Shown one piece after another: positions 17,301-25,100 of a stretch of 61,240 nt of DNA. Source of the DNA: Clostridiales bacterium (GTDB lineage: Bacteria; Bacillota; Clostridia; Christensenellales; UBA3700); the NCBI GenBank assembly GCA_015055975.1, contig SVHF01000007.1:1-61240 (forward strand). Reading direction: 5' to 3'. The notes under the pieces are model-generated. The model saw nothing but the letters and a program-made list of their open reading frames with translations, did not search any database and had not been told where the DNA came from. The position numbers and the translations under genes were made by a program. Position 1 is the first letter of the stretch. Each line of letters starts with the position of its first letter.

Positions 17301-18724
17301 TGAATAACCAAGTAACGACAAAAGAAAGAAACACATACATTTTCGCAGCAGCTGGACAAGGTGCAATATATGCCATGATTTCATCATGGTTGCTAATATA
17401 TTTCACTGACGTTTTAGCTCTTGAAATGGCTTTTGTCATGGGCTTAATGTGGTTTGCAAAGATACTAAATGCCTTTGCAGATCCAGTTGTTGGATTTATT
17501 GTAGATAGAACGCACACTAAAAAAGGTAAGATGCGTCCATATCTAAAATATTCGCCATTTATTATTTCGCTTTTATCTATATTAGTTTTTGTAAATTGGC
17601 ATATTGAATCTCAAGCTTGGCGATGCATATATGTTGGTGTCACATATGTTGCATGGGGTATAGCTTATTCTGTTGCGGACGTTCCTCTTTGGGGACTTCC
17701 TTGTGCAATGACACAAAACGCGGAAGAAAGAGATCGATTATTCTCACTTGCAAAATTTTTAAACGCAATTGGCGGTGCGCTACCAACGGTTGTTGTATCG
17801 CTATTAATGTCAGATAAGATACTTGGACTCGAGAAGGGAATATTCTTTAGTGCCATTGGTATAGTTGTTATATCTTGTGTGCCATTTGGACTTGTATATC
17901 CAAATATACACGAAAAAGCATTTGCAGAAGGAGCAACTACTCAAAACGTTCCAATCTTAACACAAATGAAATTAATTACAAAGAACAAGATTCTAATCTT
18001 GGTTATAATATCTGGAATCTTGGGCTTTGGTAGATACTTGCTTCAAGCAGCATATGCGTACGCTGCAAAATATGTATTTTTTGCGGATATAGAATTTATT
18101 GAAAGTTTCAAGCAAGTTATAGGTTTTGCTGTAATTGGTATAGGTATGCTTCCTACAATGCTTTTAACTCCAAAACTTGTTAAGAAATATACATACAAAT
18201 GGATCATGATATATTCTGGCGTATTAGGAGCCATAATAATGGGTGCGTTCTACGTTGTAGAACAATTTACAGATTATAACTTCTACTGGGCAGTATTCTT
18301 CTTGCTTTTAAGTGGATTGCCACTTGGTGTTTTAAATATAGCGGTTACAAGTATAGTTGGAGAGTGCGTAGATTATCTTGAATGGCGCCATAATATAAGA
18401 TTAGAGGGAATGACAGCTTCAATGTCTACATTTATGGCAAAGATCGGAAATGCGTTATCTGCAGGTTTAATTCCTATGATATTGCTAGTTGTTGGATATG
18501 TTGAAAACCAAGAACAAACCGTTTATACAAAGAACGCGATTTTAATGTTAATATCCCTTCTTCCAGCAGCAAGTTTGTTGCTATCTATAATTCCAATGTT
18601 CTTCTACGACTTTGTAGGAGACAAGCGCGATAAAGCGATGAAAGAGTTAGAAGAAAGAAGAGCTCAAATTAAAGATGCGAGCATCCAAGATGCTGTTGAA
18701 TCTCAAGAAGCTCCACAAACATAA
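17300..18724 (+). CDS. GPH-family (glycoside-pentoside-hexuronide) cation symporter
   Basis: The 474-residue integral membrane protein has about 12 hydrophobic segments and the GPH hallmark between segments 2 and 3: a DPVVGFIVDRTHTKKGKMRP-type stretch. GPH carriers such as melibiose permease import glycosides with Na+ or H+. Its ATG overlaps the glpK stop by one base (TAATG), so the three genes form an operon. The expected substrate is the same glycoside that the GH2 enzyme cleaves. Confidence 0.88.
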   Translation: MNNQVTTKERNTYIFAAAGQGAIYAMISSWLLIYFTDVLALEMAFVMGLMWFAKILNAFADPVVGFIVDRTHTKKGKMRPYLKYSPFIISLLSILVFVNWHIESQAWRCIYVGVTYVAWGIAYSVADVPLWGLPCAMTQNAEERDRLFSLAKFLNAIGGALPTVVVSLLMSDKILGLEKGIFFSAIGIVVISCVPFGLVYPNIHEKAFAEGATTQNVPILTQMKLITKNKILILVIISGILGFGRYLLQAAYAYAAKYVFFADIEFIESFKQVIGFAVIGIGMLPTMLLTPKLVKKYTYKWIMIYSGVLGAIIMGAFYVVEQFTDYNFYWAVFFLLLSGLPLGVLNIAVTSIVGECVDYLEWRHNIRLEGMTASMSTFMAKIGNALSAGLIPMILLVVGYVENQEQTVYTKNAILMLISLLPAASLLLSIIPMFFYDFVGDKRDKAMKELEERRAQIKDASIQDAVESQEAPQT

Positions 18725-18741
18725 ACGGCTGAATAATTTAT

Positions 18742-18776
18742 GAATTGCACATTTTTGCTATAAAAGTATGCAATTC
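18742..18776. repeat. inverted repeat between transporter and Fic genes
   Basis: GAATTGCA and TGCAATTC are perfect 8-bp arms separated by 19 bp, within which TTTT/AAAA can also pair. It ends 3 bp before the -35 box of the Fic promoter. It could terminate the GH2 operon, though no T-tract follows, or be a regulator site. Confidence 0.5.
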
Positions 18777-18779
18777 GCG

Positions 18780-18808
18780 TTGACATACTATTTCCCATTT
18801 AATATAAT
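18780..18808 (+). promoter_or_regulatory. consensus promoter of the Fic gene, predicts a leaderless mRNA
   Basis: TTGACA (18780-18785) and TATAAT (18803-18808) match consensus fully with a 17-bp spacer. Only 6 bases separate the -10 box from the ATG at 18815, so transcription should start at or next to the start codon. No ribosome site is present. Confidence 0.8.
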
Positions 18809-18814
18809 TAAAGC

Positions 18815-19855
18815 ATGAAAATATTTGATTTAGAAAAACAAGTAACAAATATGTTATCGCCAGATGCGATGTCTTTTATTTCTTTAATTGAAGAAAGAAA
18901 AGGCTTTACTGCGTCAATTCCAAAAAGAAAGAAATTAAATAGATTGCATGACTTATCTAAAAGAAGATCGGTTACGTCGTCTAATAAGATTGAAGGAATT
19001 AGTGTTACAAAAGCTAGGGAAGAAGAATTGTTGTTAAATGGGGTAGATGCAAAAACAAAAGAAGATTATGCGCTTCTAGGATACAACAATGCTTTAACAT
19101 ACGTTATTGATAATTATAAATATTTGCCATTGTCTGAATCGTTAATCAAGGATTTGCATTATAAAATGTATGAAGCATATGCTCCAGCTTTTGGCGGAAA
19201 GTATAAAGAAGTGCAAAATTACATAAATGCATATGATGCAAAAGGTAATTATAAAGAAACACTTTTTATTCCATCGGCTCCAGAGGAAGTAGCATCACAA
19301 CTTGGTAATTTAATTTGGCAATTTAATAATTGTGCAAACAATCCAATGATTAATAAATTGCTACTTGTATTTACTTTTATTTTGGATTTTATATGCATTC
19401 ACCCATTTTCTGATGGCAACGGAAGAGTTTCAAGGCTATTAACTACAATGCTATTGTTAAAATTTGGATATACAATGGACGAGTATTATTCTTTATCTTA
19501 TTTAATATTGGAGCATCAAGATGAGTATTATGAAGCACTTCATTTATCAGATAGGGGCTGGCACGAGAACAAGAATGACCCATATCCATTTGTTAGATTC
19601 CATTTAGCAAGGCTAGTAGAAGGTTATAACAAAATAGCATATATAATTGCTGTATTTGAATTTAAGGGAACATGTAAAGAAAAGGTTTTGCGTGTAATAA
19701 AAGATCATATGGTGCCAACGTCAAAAGCTTATATAGAAGAAATATTATTTGAATATACTCGCTCAACAATAGAGAAAGCTTTAGATTTGCTGTTGGAGAG
19801 TAAAGAAATACAATTTGTAGCAAAAGGGCAAAGTGCTACTTATGTAGTTAGTTAG
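18815..19855 (+). CDS. Fic-domain protein with N-terminal inhibitory motif (class II)
   Basis: The 346-residue protein carries the Fic active site HPFSDGNGRVSR at 196-207, complete with the catalytic His. Upstream is SNKIEG at 56-61, matching the inhibitory pattern [S/T]xxxE[G/N]. Placement before the Fic core marks class II, in which the protein restrains its own AMP transfer. Fic enzymes usually move AMP onto a hydroxyl of a target protein. The C-terminal 90 residues look like a winged-helix domain, often seen in this class. No separate antitoxin gene is present. The 3' end overlaps the convergent TetR gene by 8 nt. Confidence 0.9.
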   Translation: MKIFDLEKQVTNMLSPDAMSFISLIEERKGFTASIPKRKKLNRLHDLSKRRSVTSSNKIEGISVTKAREEELLLNGVDAKTKEDYALLGYNNALTYVIDNYKYLPLSESLIKDLHYKMYEAYAPAFGGKYKEVQNYINAYDAKGNYKETLFIPSAPEEVASQLGNLIWQFNNCANNPMINKLLLVFTFILDFICIHPFSDGNGRVSRLLTTMLLLKFGYTMDEYYSLSYLILEHQDEYYEALHLSDRGWHENKNDPYPFVRFHLARLVEGYNKIAYIIAVFEFKGTCKEKVLRVIKDHMVPTSKAYIEEILFEYTRSTIEKALDLLLESKEIQFVAKGQSATYVVS

Positions 19856-20408
19856 GAAGTTTTCTTACTTGTCTATCTAGGATTGTGCTTAATACTTTAA
19901 ATAAAACTTCGCGCTTTTTTGGATCGAACATATCTTCCATATTATCGCATAATACTTCAACAAGGCCAGATATCATAAAGCTTATTTGATATTCAATCTC
20001 TAACGTGTTCTTATATCTATAAATATTGTCCGATAAGACTTTGTCTTCTAGAATCTTTTTTAGACGACGTCTAAAGTTTGAATGATAACCTGTAGTTAAA
20101 AGAACTACAAAATACTTTTTGTACATGTCTAGAACTTCAAAAATGGAATTAAGAAAATCGCTATGGCGAATATCTGGAGAGCCTAAGTCGTAATTATCTA
20201 GAATGTTTGTAAGGGTTACAGCTACGTCATTATACAGCTGTTCAACGATGTCTTTTGGCTCTAAATAGTGAAGATAAAAAGTAGATCTTGATACATTTGC
20301 TTCGTTGCAAATTTCGGTAACTGTTAGCTCTTCCATCTTCTCATGTTGTAAAAGTCTCAACGTTCCTTGTAGTATTTGTTCTTCGGTTTTTCTAATTCTT
20401 CTATCCAT
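19848..20408 (-). CDS. TetR-family transcriptional regulator
   Basis: The 186-residue protein has an N-terminal TetR HTH (about 7-55, with LTVTEICNEANVSRSTFYLHY) and a C-terminal all-helical ligand domain ending with VEVLCDNMEDMF, of the type found in DhaS-like regulators. It is divergent from the DegV gene. Its own -35 (TTGTAT, 20478-20473) and -10 (TATAAT, 20455-20450) lie within two small palindromes, so it probably represses itself and the neighbour. AAGGA precedes the ATG. Confidence 0.87.
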   Translation of the reverse strand: MDRRIRKTEEQILQGTLRLLQHEKMEELTVTEICNEANVSRSTFYLHYLEPKDIVEQLYNDVAVTLTNILDNYDLGSPDIRHSDFLNSIFEVLDMYKKYFVVLLTTGYHSNFRRRLKKILEDKVLSDNIYRYKNTLEIEYQISFMISGLVEVLCDNMEDMFDPKKREVLFKVLSTILDRQVRKLPN

Positions 20409-20449
20409 TTTTGATACATTTTCCTTAAAATTGTCTTTTAATAGACATA

Positions 20450-20505
20450 ATTATACAATTTGTAGTGAAATAATACAATGTATTTATATAAAATGCGTGT
20501 ATAAT
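20450..20505. promoter_or_regulatory. divergent TetR/DegV control region with two palindromes
   Basis: TACAA-T-TTGTA (20454-20464) and AATACA-A-TGTATT (20472-20484) are related palindromes 19 bp apart. They cover the -10 and -35 boxes of the minus-strand TetR promoter. The plus-strand DegV -10, TATAAT, lies at 20500-20505 with no good -35; the second palindrome occupies its -35 area. Confidence 0.6.
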
Positions 20506-20536
20506 GGGCTTATTAAAAGGTTAGGAGAGTAAAACT

Positions 20537-21439
20537 ATGTCAACTTATATATTTACAGATACAATTGCAGACTTTAACGAAGATTTAGCAAAATGTTTTA
20601 AAGATTTTGATATTCTACCTTTATCTTTTTCACTAGATGACGATAACTATAATAATATTGATACATTCTTAGACATAAAGGAGTTCTATAAAAGAGTAGA
20701 AGCTGGTGCAAAGACAGCTACATCTATGACAGCAACATATTATGTAGAAGAAAGATTAAGAAAAGAATTAGATAAAGGATATGATGTAATAGTAGATTGT
20801 GCATCATCAAAAATAAGCGGCCAATTCGATGGCGTTAATTCAGTTGTTCAAAAATTAAAAGCTGAATACAAAGATAGAAAGATTGAAGCAATAGATTCAG
20901 CACTTGCCTCAGGCGGCGAAGCATTACATTGCTATAAGATTCTAAAAAAGAGAGATGAAGGCGTTTCTTTTGATGAACTAGTAGCATATGCGCTTGCTCA
21001 AAGAAATTATATTGCTTCATATTTTACTTGCTCAGATTTAAAGCATTTAGCAAGATTAGGAAGATGTTCATCAGTTTCAGCATATATTGGGACATTCTTA
21101 AAGATCATGCCAGTTATGTACGTAAACCCAATTGGACAATTAATAGTTTTAAATAAAGTTATCTCAAGAAAGAAAGCAATAAAAGCTATGTTTGATAAAA
21201 TGGCAGAAAAGCTAGCAAATCAAGATAAGAAAGAAAAAGTATTCATAACTCATGCAAATTGTATAGAAGATGCAGAGTTCTTAAAGAGCTTGATTCAAGA
21301 AACATACGGTCTTGATGTTATAGTTTCTTTCATTGGACCAGTTGTTGGAGGACATACTTCTTCTGGATGTTTAGCACTATTTTTTGAAACAAACGATAGA
21401 AGAGATAGCGAAGATCCAAAACAATTCGATTTACTATAA
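20537..21439 (+). CDS. DegV-family fatty-acid-binding protein (FakB-like)
   Basis: The 300-residue protein has the two-domain DegV layout: an N-terminal Rossmann-like part with TDTIADFNEDLA and a KTATSMTA element where the family binds the fatty acid carboxyl group, then a C-terminal domain with LARLGRCSS and IGPVVGGHTSSG. In other Bacillota, DegV/FakB proteins present fatty acids to the kinase FakA. No fakA is in the window. It is controlled from a region shared with the TetR gene. GGAG precedes the ATG. Confidence 0.88.
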   Translation: MSTYIFTDTIADFNEDLAKCFKDFDILPLSFSLDDDNYNNIDTFLDIKEFYKRVEAGAKTATSMTATYYVEERLRKELDKGYDVIVDCASSKISGQFDGVNSVVQKLKAEYKDRKIEAIDSALASGGEALHCYKILKKRDEGVSFDELVAYALAQRNYIASYFTCSDLKHLARLGRCSSVSAYIGTFLKIMPVMYVNPIGQLIVLNKVISRKKAIKAMFDKMAEKLANQDKKEKVFITHANCIEDAEFLKSLIQETYGLDVIVSFIGPVVGGHTSSGCLALFFETNDRRDSEDPKQFDLL

Positions 21440-21445
21440 AATGTA

Positions 21446-21480
21446 ACATTTTGGACACGCAAAATGTAACAAATGTTACA
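21446..21480. repeat. overlapping inverted repeats downstream of the DegV gene
   Basis: ACATTTTG-N6-CAAAATGT (21446-21467) overlaps TGTAAC-AAAT-GTTACA (21465-21480). The TGTAACA word occurs three times if both strands are counted. The first hairpin could terminate the DegV transcript, but no T-tract follows; the second looks like an operator ahead of the next gene. Confidence 0.5.
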
Positions 21481-21537
21481 ATGGGCATGAATATAAAATA
21501 TGCTAAAATTAATATAATCATAGAAAAGTTAATATAG

Positions 21538-22017
21538 ATGTTGAAAATGAGAGAAATCGACGATTTTGGCAGATTTATATGTAGGTATCAAGCAGACTTA
21601 TTTGAGTATTCTGCAAAACAATTAGTTGCCTCAAAAGATTTCGTAAAGAAATATGCTTATTCAAATTTGGCCGAAAGAATGGATGATCGTGGGTTTTGGT
21701 TTGAAGCTATAGATGTTCCGCAAGCATTCAGTGAAATGCAAACAATAAAAGCAAAAAAGAAGATATCAATCTATAGAAGTGACGTAATTAGGTGGATAGG
21801 GTATATCTATAGATATATTTGTTACATATACGAAAAGCCTATGAAAGAAGTATACAAAAGAATATCTCCGCAAGAATTATATGATGTGTTCGATGCATAT
21901 CATAGTTTAGATAACGAATTAGCAATAAAAAGAATACTAGAAGCGAAATGCTTGGATTTTGAGAAAAAAAGACGACATAGAAATGATAAAACGAACATAT
22001 GGAATGTAATGAGATAA
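21538..22017 (+). CDS. antitoxin-like protein without HTH domain, unrecognised family
   Basis: The 159-residue soluble protein carries LFEYSAKQL, SKDFVKKYAYS and WIGYIYRYICYIYEKPMKEVY. These align in order with LFDYAINVL, SKDFINMFLAS and WIGWAVAYYQWYS... of the antitoxin-like protein at 12.7 kb, so the two share a domain, but this one stops before any HTH. No toxin gene is adjacent. A TATAAT lies at 21513-21518 without a clear -35 or ribosome site. The ATG at 21547 (MREIDDF) is an alternative start. I infer a solitary antitoxin or a domesticated immunity protein; function is otherwise unknown. Confidence 0.6.
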   Translation: MLKMREIDDFGRFICRYQADLFEYSAKQLVASKDFVKKYAYSNLAERMDDRGFWFEAIDVPQAFSEMQTIKAKKKISIYRSDVIRWIGYIYRYICYIYEKPMKEVYKRISPQELYDVFDAYHSLDNELAIKRILEAKCLDFEKKRRHRNDKTNIWNVMR

Positions 22018-22024
22018 AGAGCAT

Positions 22025-22053
22025 GAAAAAAGTCAGGTTTTGAGGCCTGACTT
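22025..22053. terminator. bidirectional terminator
   Basis: AAGTCAGG (22030-22037) pairs with CCTGACTT (22046-22053) around an 8-nt loop. T-runs follow on both strands, serving the two convergent genes. Confidence 0.85.
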
Positions 22054-22075
22054 ATTTTCATTTTTTTATTCCAAA

Positions 22076-22300
22076 TTAGAAGTTCAATAGACAGAAGATA
22101 TCTTTCTTTAGGATCATGAATACGATATCTAAAATCCAAATGATGTTCCAACCAAGAAGAAGACGTAGAATAGCAGCTACGATGCAGCCATCTTGAATTC
22201 TCTTGATAATACCGCAGATTAAGTCTGTGATAGGAATAATTGTTAAAATCAAACTAACGATGTAGTCTAGTCCGAAATAAGCCTTTTGTTTCTTTGCCAT
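22076..22300 (-). CDS. small two-helix membrane protein (Pmp3/YqaE-like layout)
   Basis: The predicted 74-residue protein starts AKKQKAYFGLDYIVSLIL after the Met and has two membrane segments (about 12-31 and 42-64) joined by a short polar loop, like the YqaE/Pmp3 family of small hydrophobic proteins. I start at the ATG at 22300, since GGAGG lies just upstream and the earlier ATG at 22315 overlaps that ribosome site. It is a single gene. The role is unknown; Pmp3 proteins have been linked to membrane potential. Confidence 0.65.
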   Translation of the reverse strand: MAKKQKAYFGLDYIVSLILTIIPITDLICGIIKRIQDGCIVAAILRLLLGWNIIWILDIVFMILKKDIFCLLNF

Positions 22301-22388
22301 AGTGAGTACCTCCAATATTATTTACTATAAAAAGTGTATCACGAATAAAAATAAAATAAAAGATAGAAGTTAAGTTATCTATAATTGT

Positions 22389-22442
22389 TTGACACTAGTA
22401 TTATATACACATATAATATAAAAATTGTTAGGTTGCTAACAA
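22389..22442 (+). promoter_or_regulatory. consensus promoter with leader hairpin for the ABC exporter
   Basis: TTGACA (22389-22394) and TATAAT (22412-22417) are 17 bp apart. Right at the predicted transcript start, TTGTTAG and CTAACAA form perfect 7-bp arms with a 4-nt loop (22425-22442). This is either an operator covering +1 or a 5' stabilising hairpin. Confidence 0.8.
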
Positions 22443-22454
22443 AGAGGGCGTCAT

Positions 22455-24974
22455 ATGTTACAGTTAAAAAATATTGTCAAGGATTATGGCGACAAGGAAA
22501 ACGTCGTACATGCCTTAAAGGGAGTTAGTTTAAATTTTAGAGAAAGCGAGTTTGTTGCTATCTTAGGTCAATCTGGTTGTGGAAAGACAACTTTACTTAA
22601 TATTGTAGGTGGATTGGATAGATACACAGATGGCGATTTAATTATCGATGGTGTTTCAACTAAAAAATATCAAGATGTGGATTGGGATGCTTACAGAAAT
22701 GTAAGAATAGGTTTTATTTTCCAAAGTTATAACCTTATCACTCACCAAGATATTTTATCTAACGTTGAAATGGCGCTTACTTTATCTGGAATCCCAGCAA
22801 AAGAAAGAAAAGAAAGAGCTTTGAAAGCTCTAGAAGAAGTTGGATTAAAAGACCAAGCACACAAAAAGCCAAACCAATTATCTGGCGGACAAATGCAAAG
22901 AGTTTCTATTGCCAGAGCTCTTATAAATAATCCAAATATTATCTTAGCAGACGAGCCAACAGGTGCTTTGGATTCAAACACATCTATCCAAATTATGGAT
23001 ATCTTAAAAGATATTGCAAAAGATAGATTGGTTATTATGGTTACTCATAACCCAGAACTTGCCGACCAATATGCAACAAGAATTATTAGACTTTCTGACG
23101 GTGAAGTAATTGGAGATACAAATCCATATGAAGTAGTGGATGAAGAAATAAAGCAAGAAGAAGTTATTCTAGATAAAAAAGAAGAAAGAAAGATTGCAAA
23201 GGAAAAGAAGAAAACGCTTGCTAGAACCTCAATGAGCTTTTTAACGGCGATTAAACTTTCTTTCAACAATTTAATGACAAAAAAGGGAAGAACAATCCTT
23301 ACATCAATTGCAGGATCCATTGGTATTATTGGTGTTGCACTTGTATTGGCCATTTCAAATGGTTTCCAACAATATGTAGATAACATGCAAACAGATATGT
23401 TAGCAGGATACCCAATTGAGATTGCAGAAGAATCTTATGACTATGAAATGTTATTAGGGTTCTTACAAGGCGAAGGTCTTCCTGAAGATACTACAACAAA
23501 GAAGGAAGAATTCCCAACAACAGATGAAGTATCTGCATACGATATAGATGTAAATAAGATTATGCAAGATGCGGTATATAACAACAATCTAGATGAAGAC
23601 TATGTAGCTTATCTTGAAAAAATGGACAAGAGTTGGTATTCAAGTATTTATTATCAATATGCGATGAAGATGAATGTTCTAACAAAGAGAAACCTACCTT
23701 ATCTACAAAAGAATAAAGGCTTGTATCTAACGCTAGATAGAGCAACTAATCCAGATGCCATAACAAATCCATATCAACCAGCAAGAAATCAATTGATAGG
23801 AACAGGATGGAGCGCAATTAAAGGCCCAGAAACATTTATCAATTCTCAATATGATAAATTATATGGAACATTCCCAACAAAAAAGGATGAAGTTTTGTTA
23901 GTTATTAATACTTCAAACCAATTGAGCGCTATGACAATGGCAGCTTTAGGACTTGATCCAGAAAAGATATATACATTTAGCGAAATGGTAGAAGAATTAA
24001 ATCAAAACCCACTTAAAGTGTATACAAACAATGAATACTACTATCAAGATGGAGAAGGCCTATATAAAGTTAATAATACAAAAGATTTATATTTATCTGA
24101 CGCAGGTATCCCTATGAAAGTAGTAGGCGTTTATAGACAAAAGCAAGGAACATCTTTCTCAACATTACGTGAGGGTATTTGTTATACACAAGCTTTAACA
24201 GATTACATGCTACAAGATTCTATGACATCAGACGTTGTTGAAGCACAAAGATTAAATAGCGAAAAAGATGTAAGAACAGGCGAAGACTTAGTTGAAGAAA
24301 GCGAGATGTCAGATATGGCAGCAATCATAAGCGGCGGTGGCATGGCAACAGCTACAGCGAAAACGCAAAAAAGCGTTCTTGGAGAACTAGGCGGAATAGA
24401 TACTCCAACTGCAATAAACATCTATCCAGTTAATTTTGAAATGAAAGGCAAAATTACAGCATATCTAGATGCATGGAATGAAGCTCATCAAGACGATAAA
24501 GATAAGCAAGTTAACTATAATGATATGGCAGCGCTTTTAGCTTCTATGCTATCTGAAATGATAAGAATCCTAACAATAGCGCTTACGGCATTCTCATCGG
24601 TATCTTTGGTTGTTTCTTCATTCATGATCGGTATTATTACATATGTATCTGTAGTTGAAAGAACAAAAGAAATTGGTATTTTAAGATCACTTGGTGCCAG
24701 AAAGAAGGATATATCTCGTGTATTTAACGCAGAAGCGGTAATCATTGGATTTACAGCAGGTGTTATAGGTGTTATTGTAACATACATCCTATCTATCCCA
24801 ATTAATATAATAATTAATTGGAAAGTTGGAATGGCAATTAACATTTGTGCGCTTCACCCACTAGCTGCGCTTGCGATGGTAGCGCTATCTATGTTCTTAA
24901 CATTTATTGCAGGTCTTATCCCATCAAGACTAGCTGCAAAGAGAGATCCAGTTATAGCACTAAGAACAGATTAA
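22455..24974 (+). CDS. ABC transporter, ATPase fused to FtsX/MacB-type permease
   Basis: The 839-residue protein has an N-terminal ATPase (about 1-225) with Walker A GQSGCGKTT, signature LSGGQMQRVS and Walker B ILADEPTGALDS. After a charged linker comes a membrane segment (about 275-300), a large outside domain (about 305-695) and three C-terminal membrane segments, with the FtsX motif ERTKEIGILRSLGARKKDI. This is the MacB-like mechanotransmission layout with all parts in one chain. Such proteins expel peptides or antibiotics, or act on lipoproteins or the envelope. The substrate is unknown. It is a one-gene unit with its own promoter and terminator. Confidence 0.9.
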   Translation: MLQLKNIVKDYGDKENVVHALKGVSLNFRESEFVAILGQSGCGKTTLLNIVGGLDRYTDGDLIIDGVSTKKYQDVDWDAYRNVRIGFIFQSYNLITHQDILSNVEMALTLSGIPAKERKERALKALEEVGLKDQAHKKPNQLSGGQMQRVSIARALINNPNIILADEPTGALDSNTSIQIMDILKDIAKDRLVIMVTHNPELADQYATRIIRLSDGEVIGDTNPYEVVDEEIKQEEVILDKKEERKIAKEKKKTLARTSMSFLTAIKLSFNNLMTKKGRTILTSIAGSIGIIGVALVLAISNGFQQYVDNMQTDMLAGYPIEIAEESYDYEMLLGFLQGEGLPEDTTTKKEEFPTTDEVSAYDIDVNKIMQDAVYNNNLDEDYVAYLEKMDKSWYSSIYYQYAMKMNVLTKRNLPYLQKNKGLYLTLDRATNPDAITNPYQPARNQLIGTGWSAIKGPETFINSQYDKLYGTFPTKKDEVLLVINTSNQLSAMTMAALGLDPEKIYTFSEMVEELNQNPLKVYTNNEYYYQDGEGLYKVNNTKDLYLSDAGIPMKVVGVYRQKQGTSFSTLREGICYTQALTDYMLQDSMTSDVVEAQRLNSEKDVRTGEDLVEESEMSDMAAIISGGGMATATAKTQKSVLGELGGIDTPTAINIYPVNFEMKGKITAYLDAWNEAHQDDKDKQVNYNDMAALLASMLSEMIRILTIALTAFSSVSLVVSSFMIGIITYVSVVERTKEIGILRSLGARKKDISRVFNAEAVIIGFTAGVIGVIVTYILSIPINIIINWKVGMAINICALHPLAALAMVALSMFLTFIAGLIPSRLAAKRDPVIALRTD

Positions 24975-24995
24975 TAGAAAAAGCGTCAAAATTGG

Positions 24996-25021
24996 TGCAC
25001 CCGTCAAGGCGGGTGCATTTT
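24996..25021 (+). terminator. terminator after the ABC exporter
   Basis: TGCACCCG pairs with CGGGTGCA around a 6-nt loop and is followed by TTTTGTATT. Confidence 0.85.
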
Positions 25022-25040
25022 GTATTGGTAAGCATTTTGC

Positions 25041-25069
25041 TTGCGCACAAAATATATAAATAATATAAT
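25041..25069 (+). promoter_or_regulatory. alaS promoter
   Basis: TTGCGC (25041-25046) and TATAAT (25064-25069) are 17 bp apart. TTGCGCACA and much of the AT-rich spacer match the pgk promoter. AAGCA-TTT-TGCTT forms a small inverted repeat just upstream. Confidence 0.65.
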
Positions 25070-25100
25070 ATGTGAGAATTAACGACACGGAGATATGGTC

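Noticed and set aside
24975-25100. Possible T-box or other riboswitch ahead of alaS (and in the metG leader at 28799-28839)
   Set aside because: The leaders are very short and no T-box core (TGGxACCGCG-type) or antiterminator pairing was seen.
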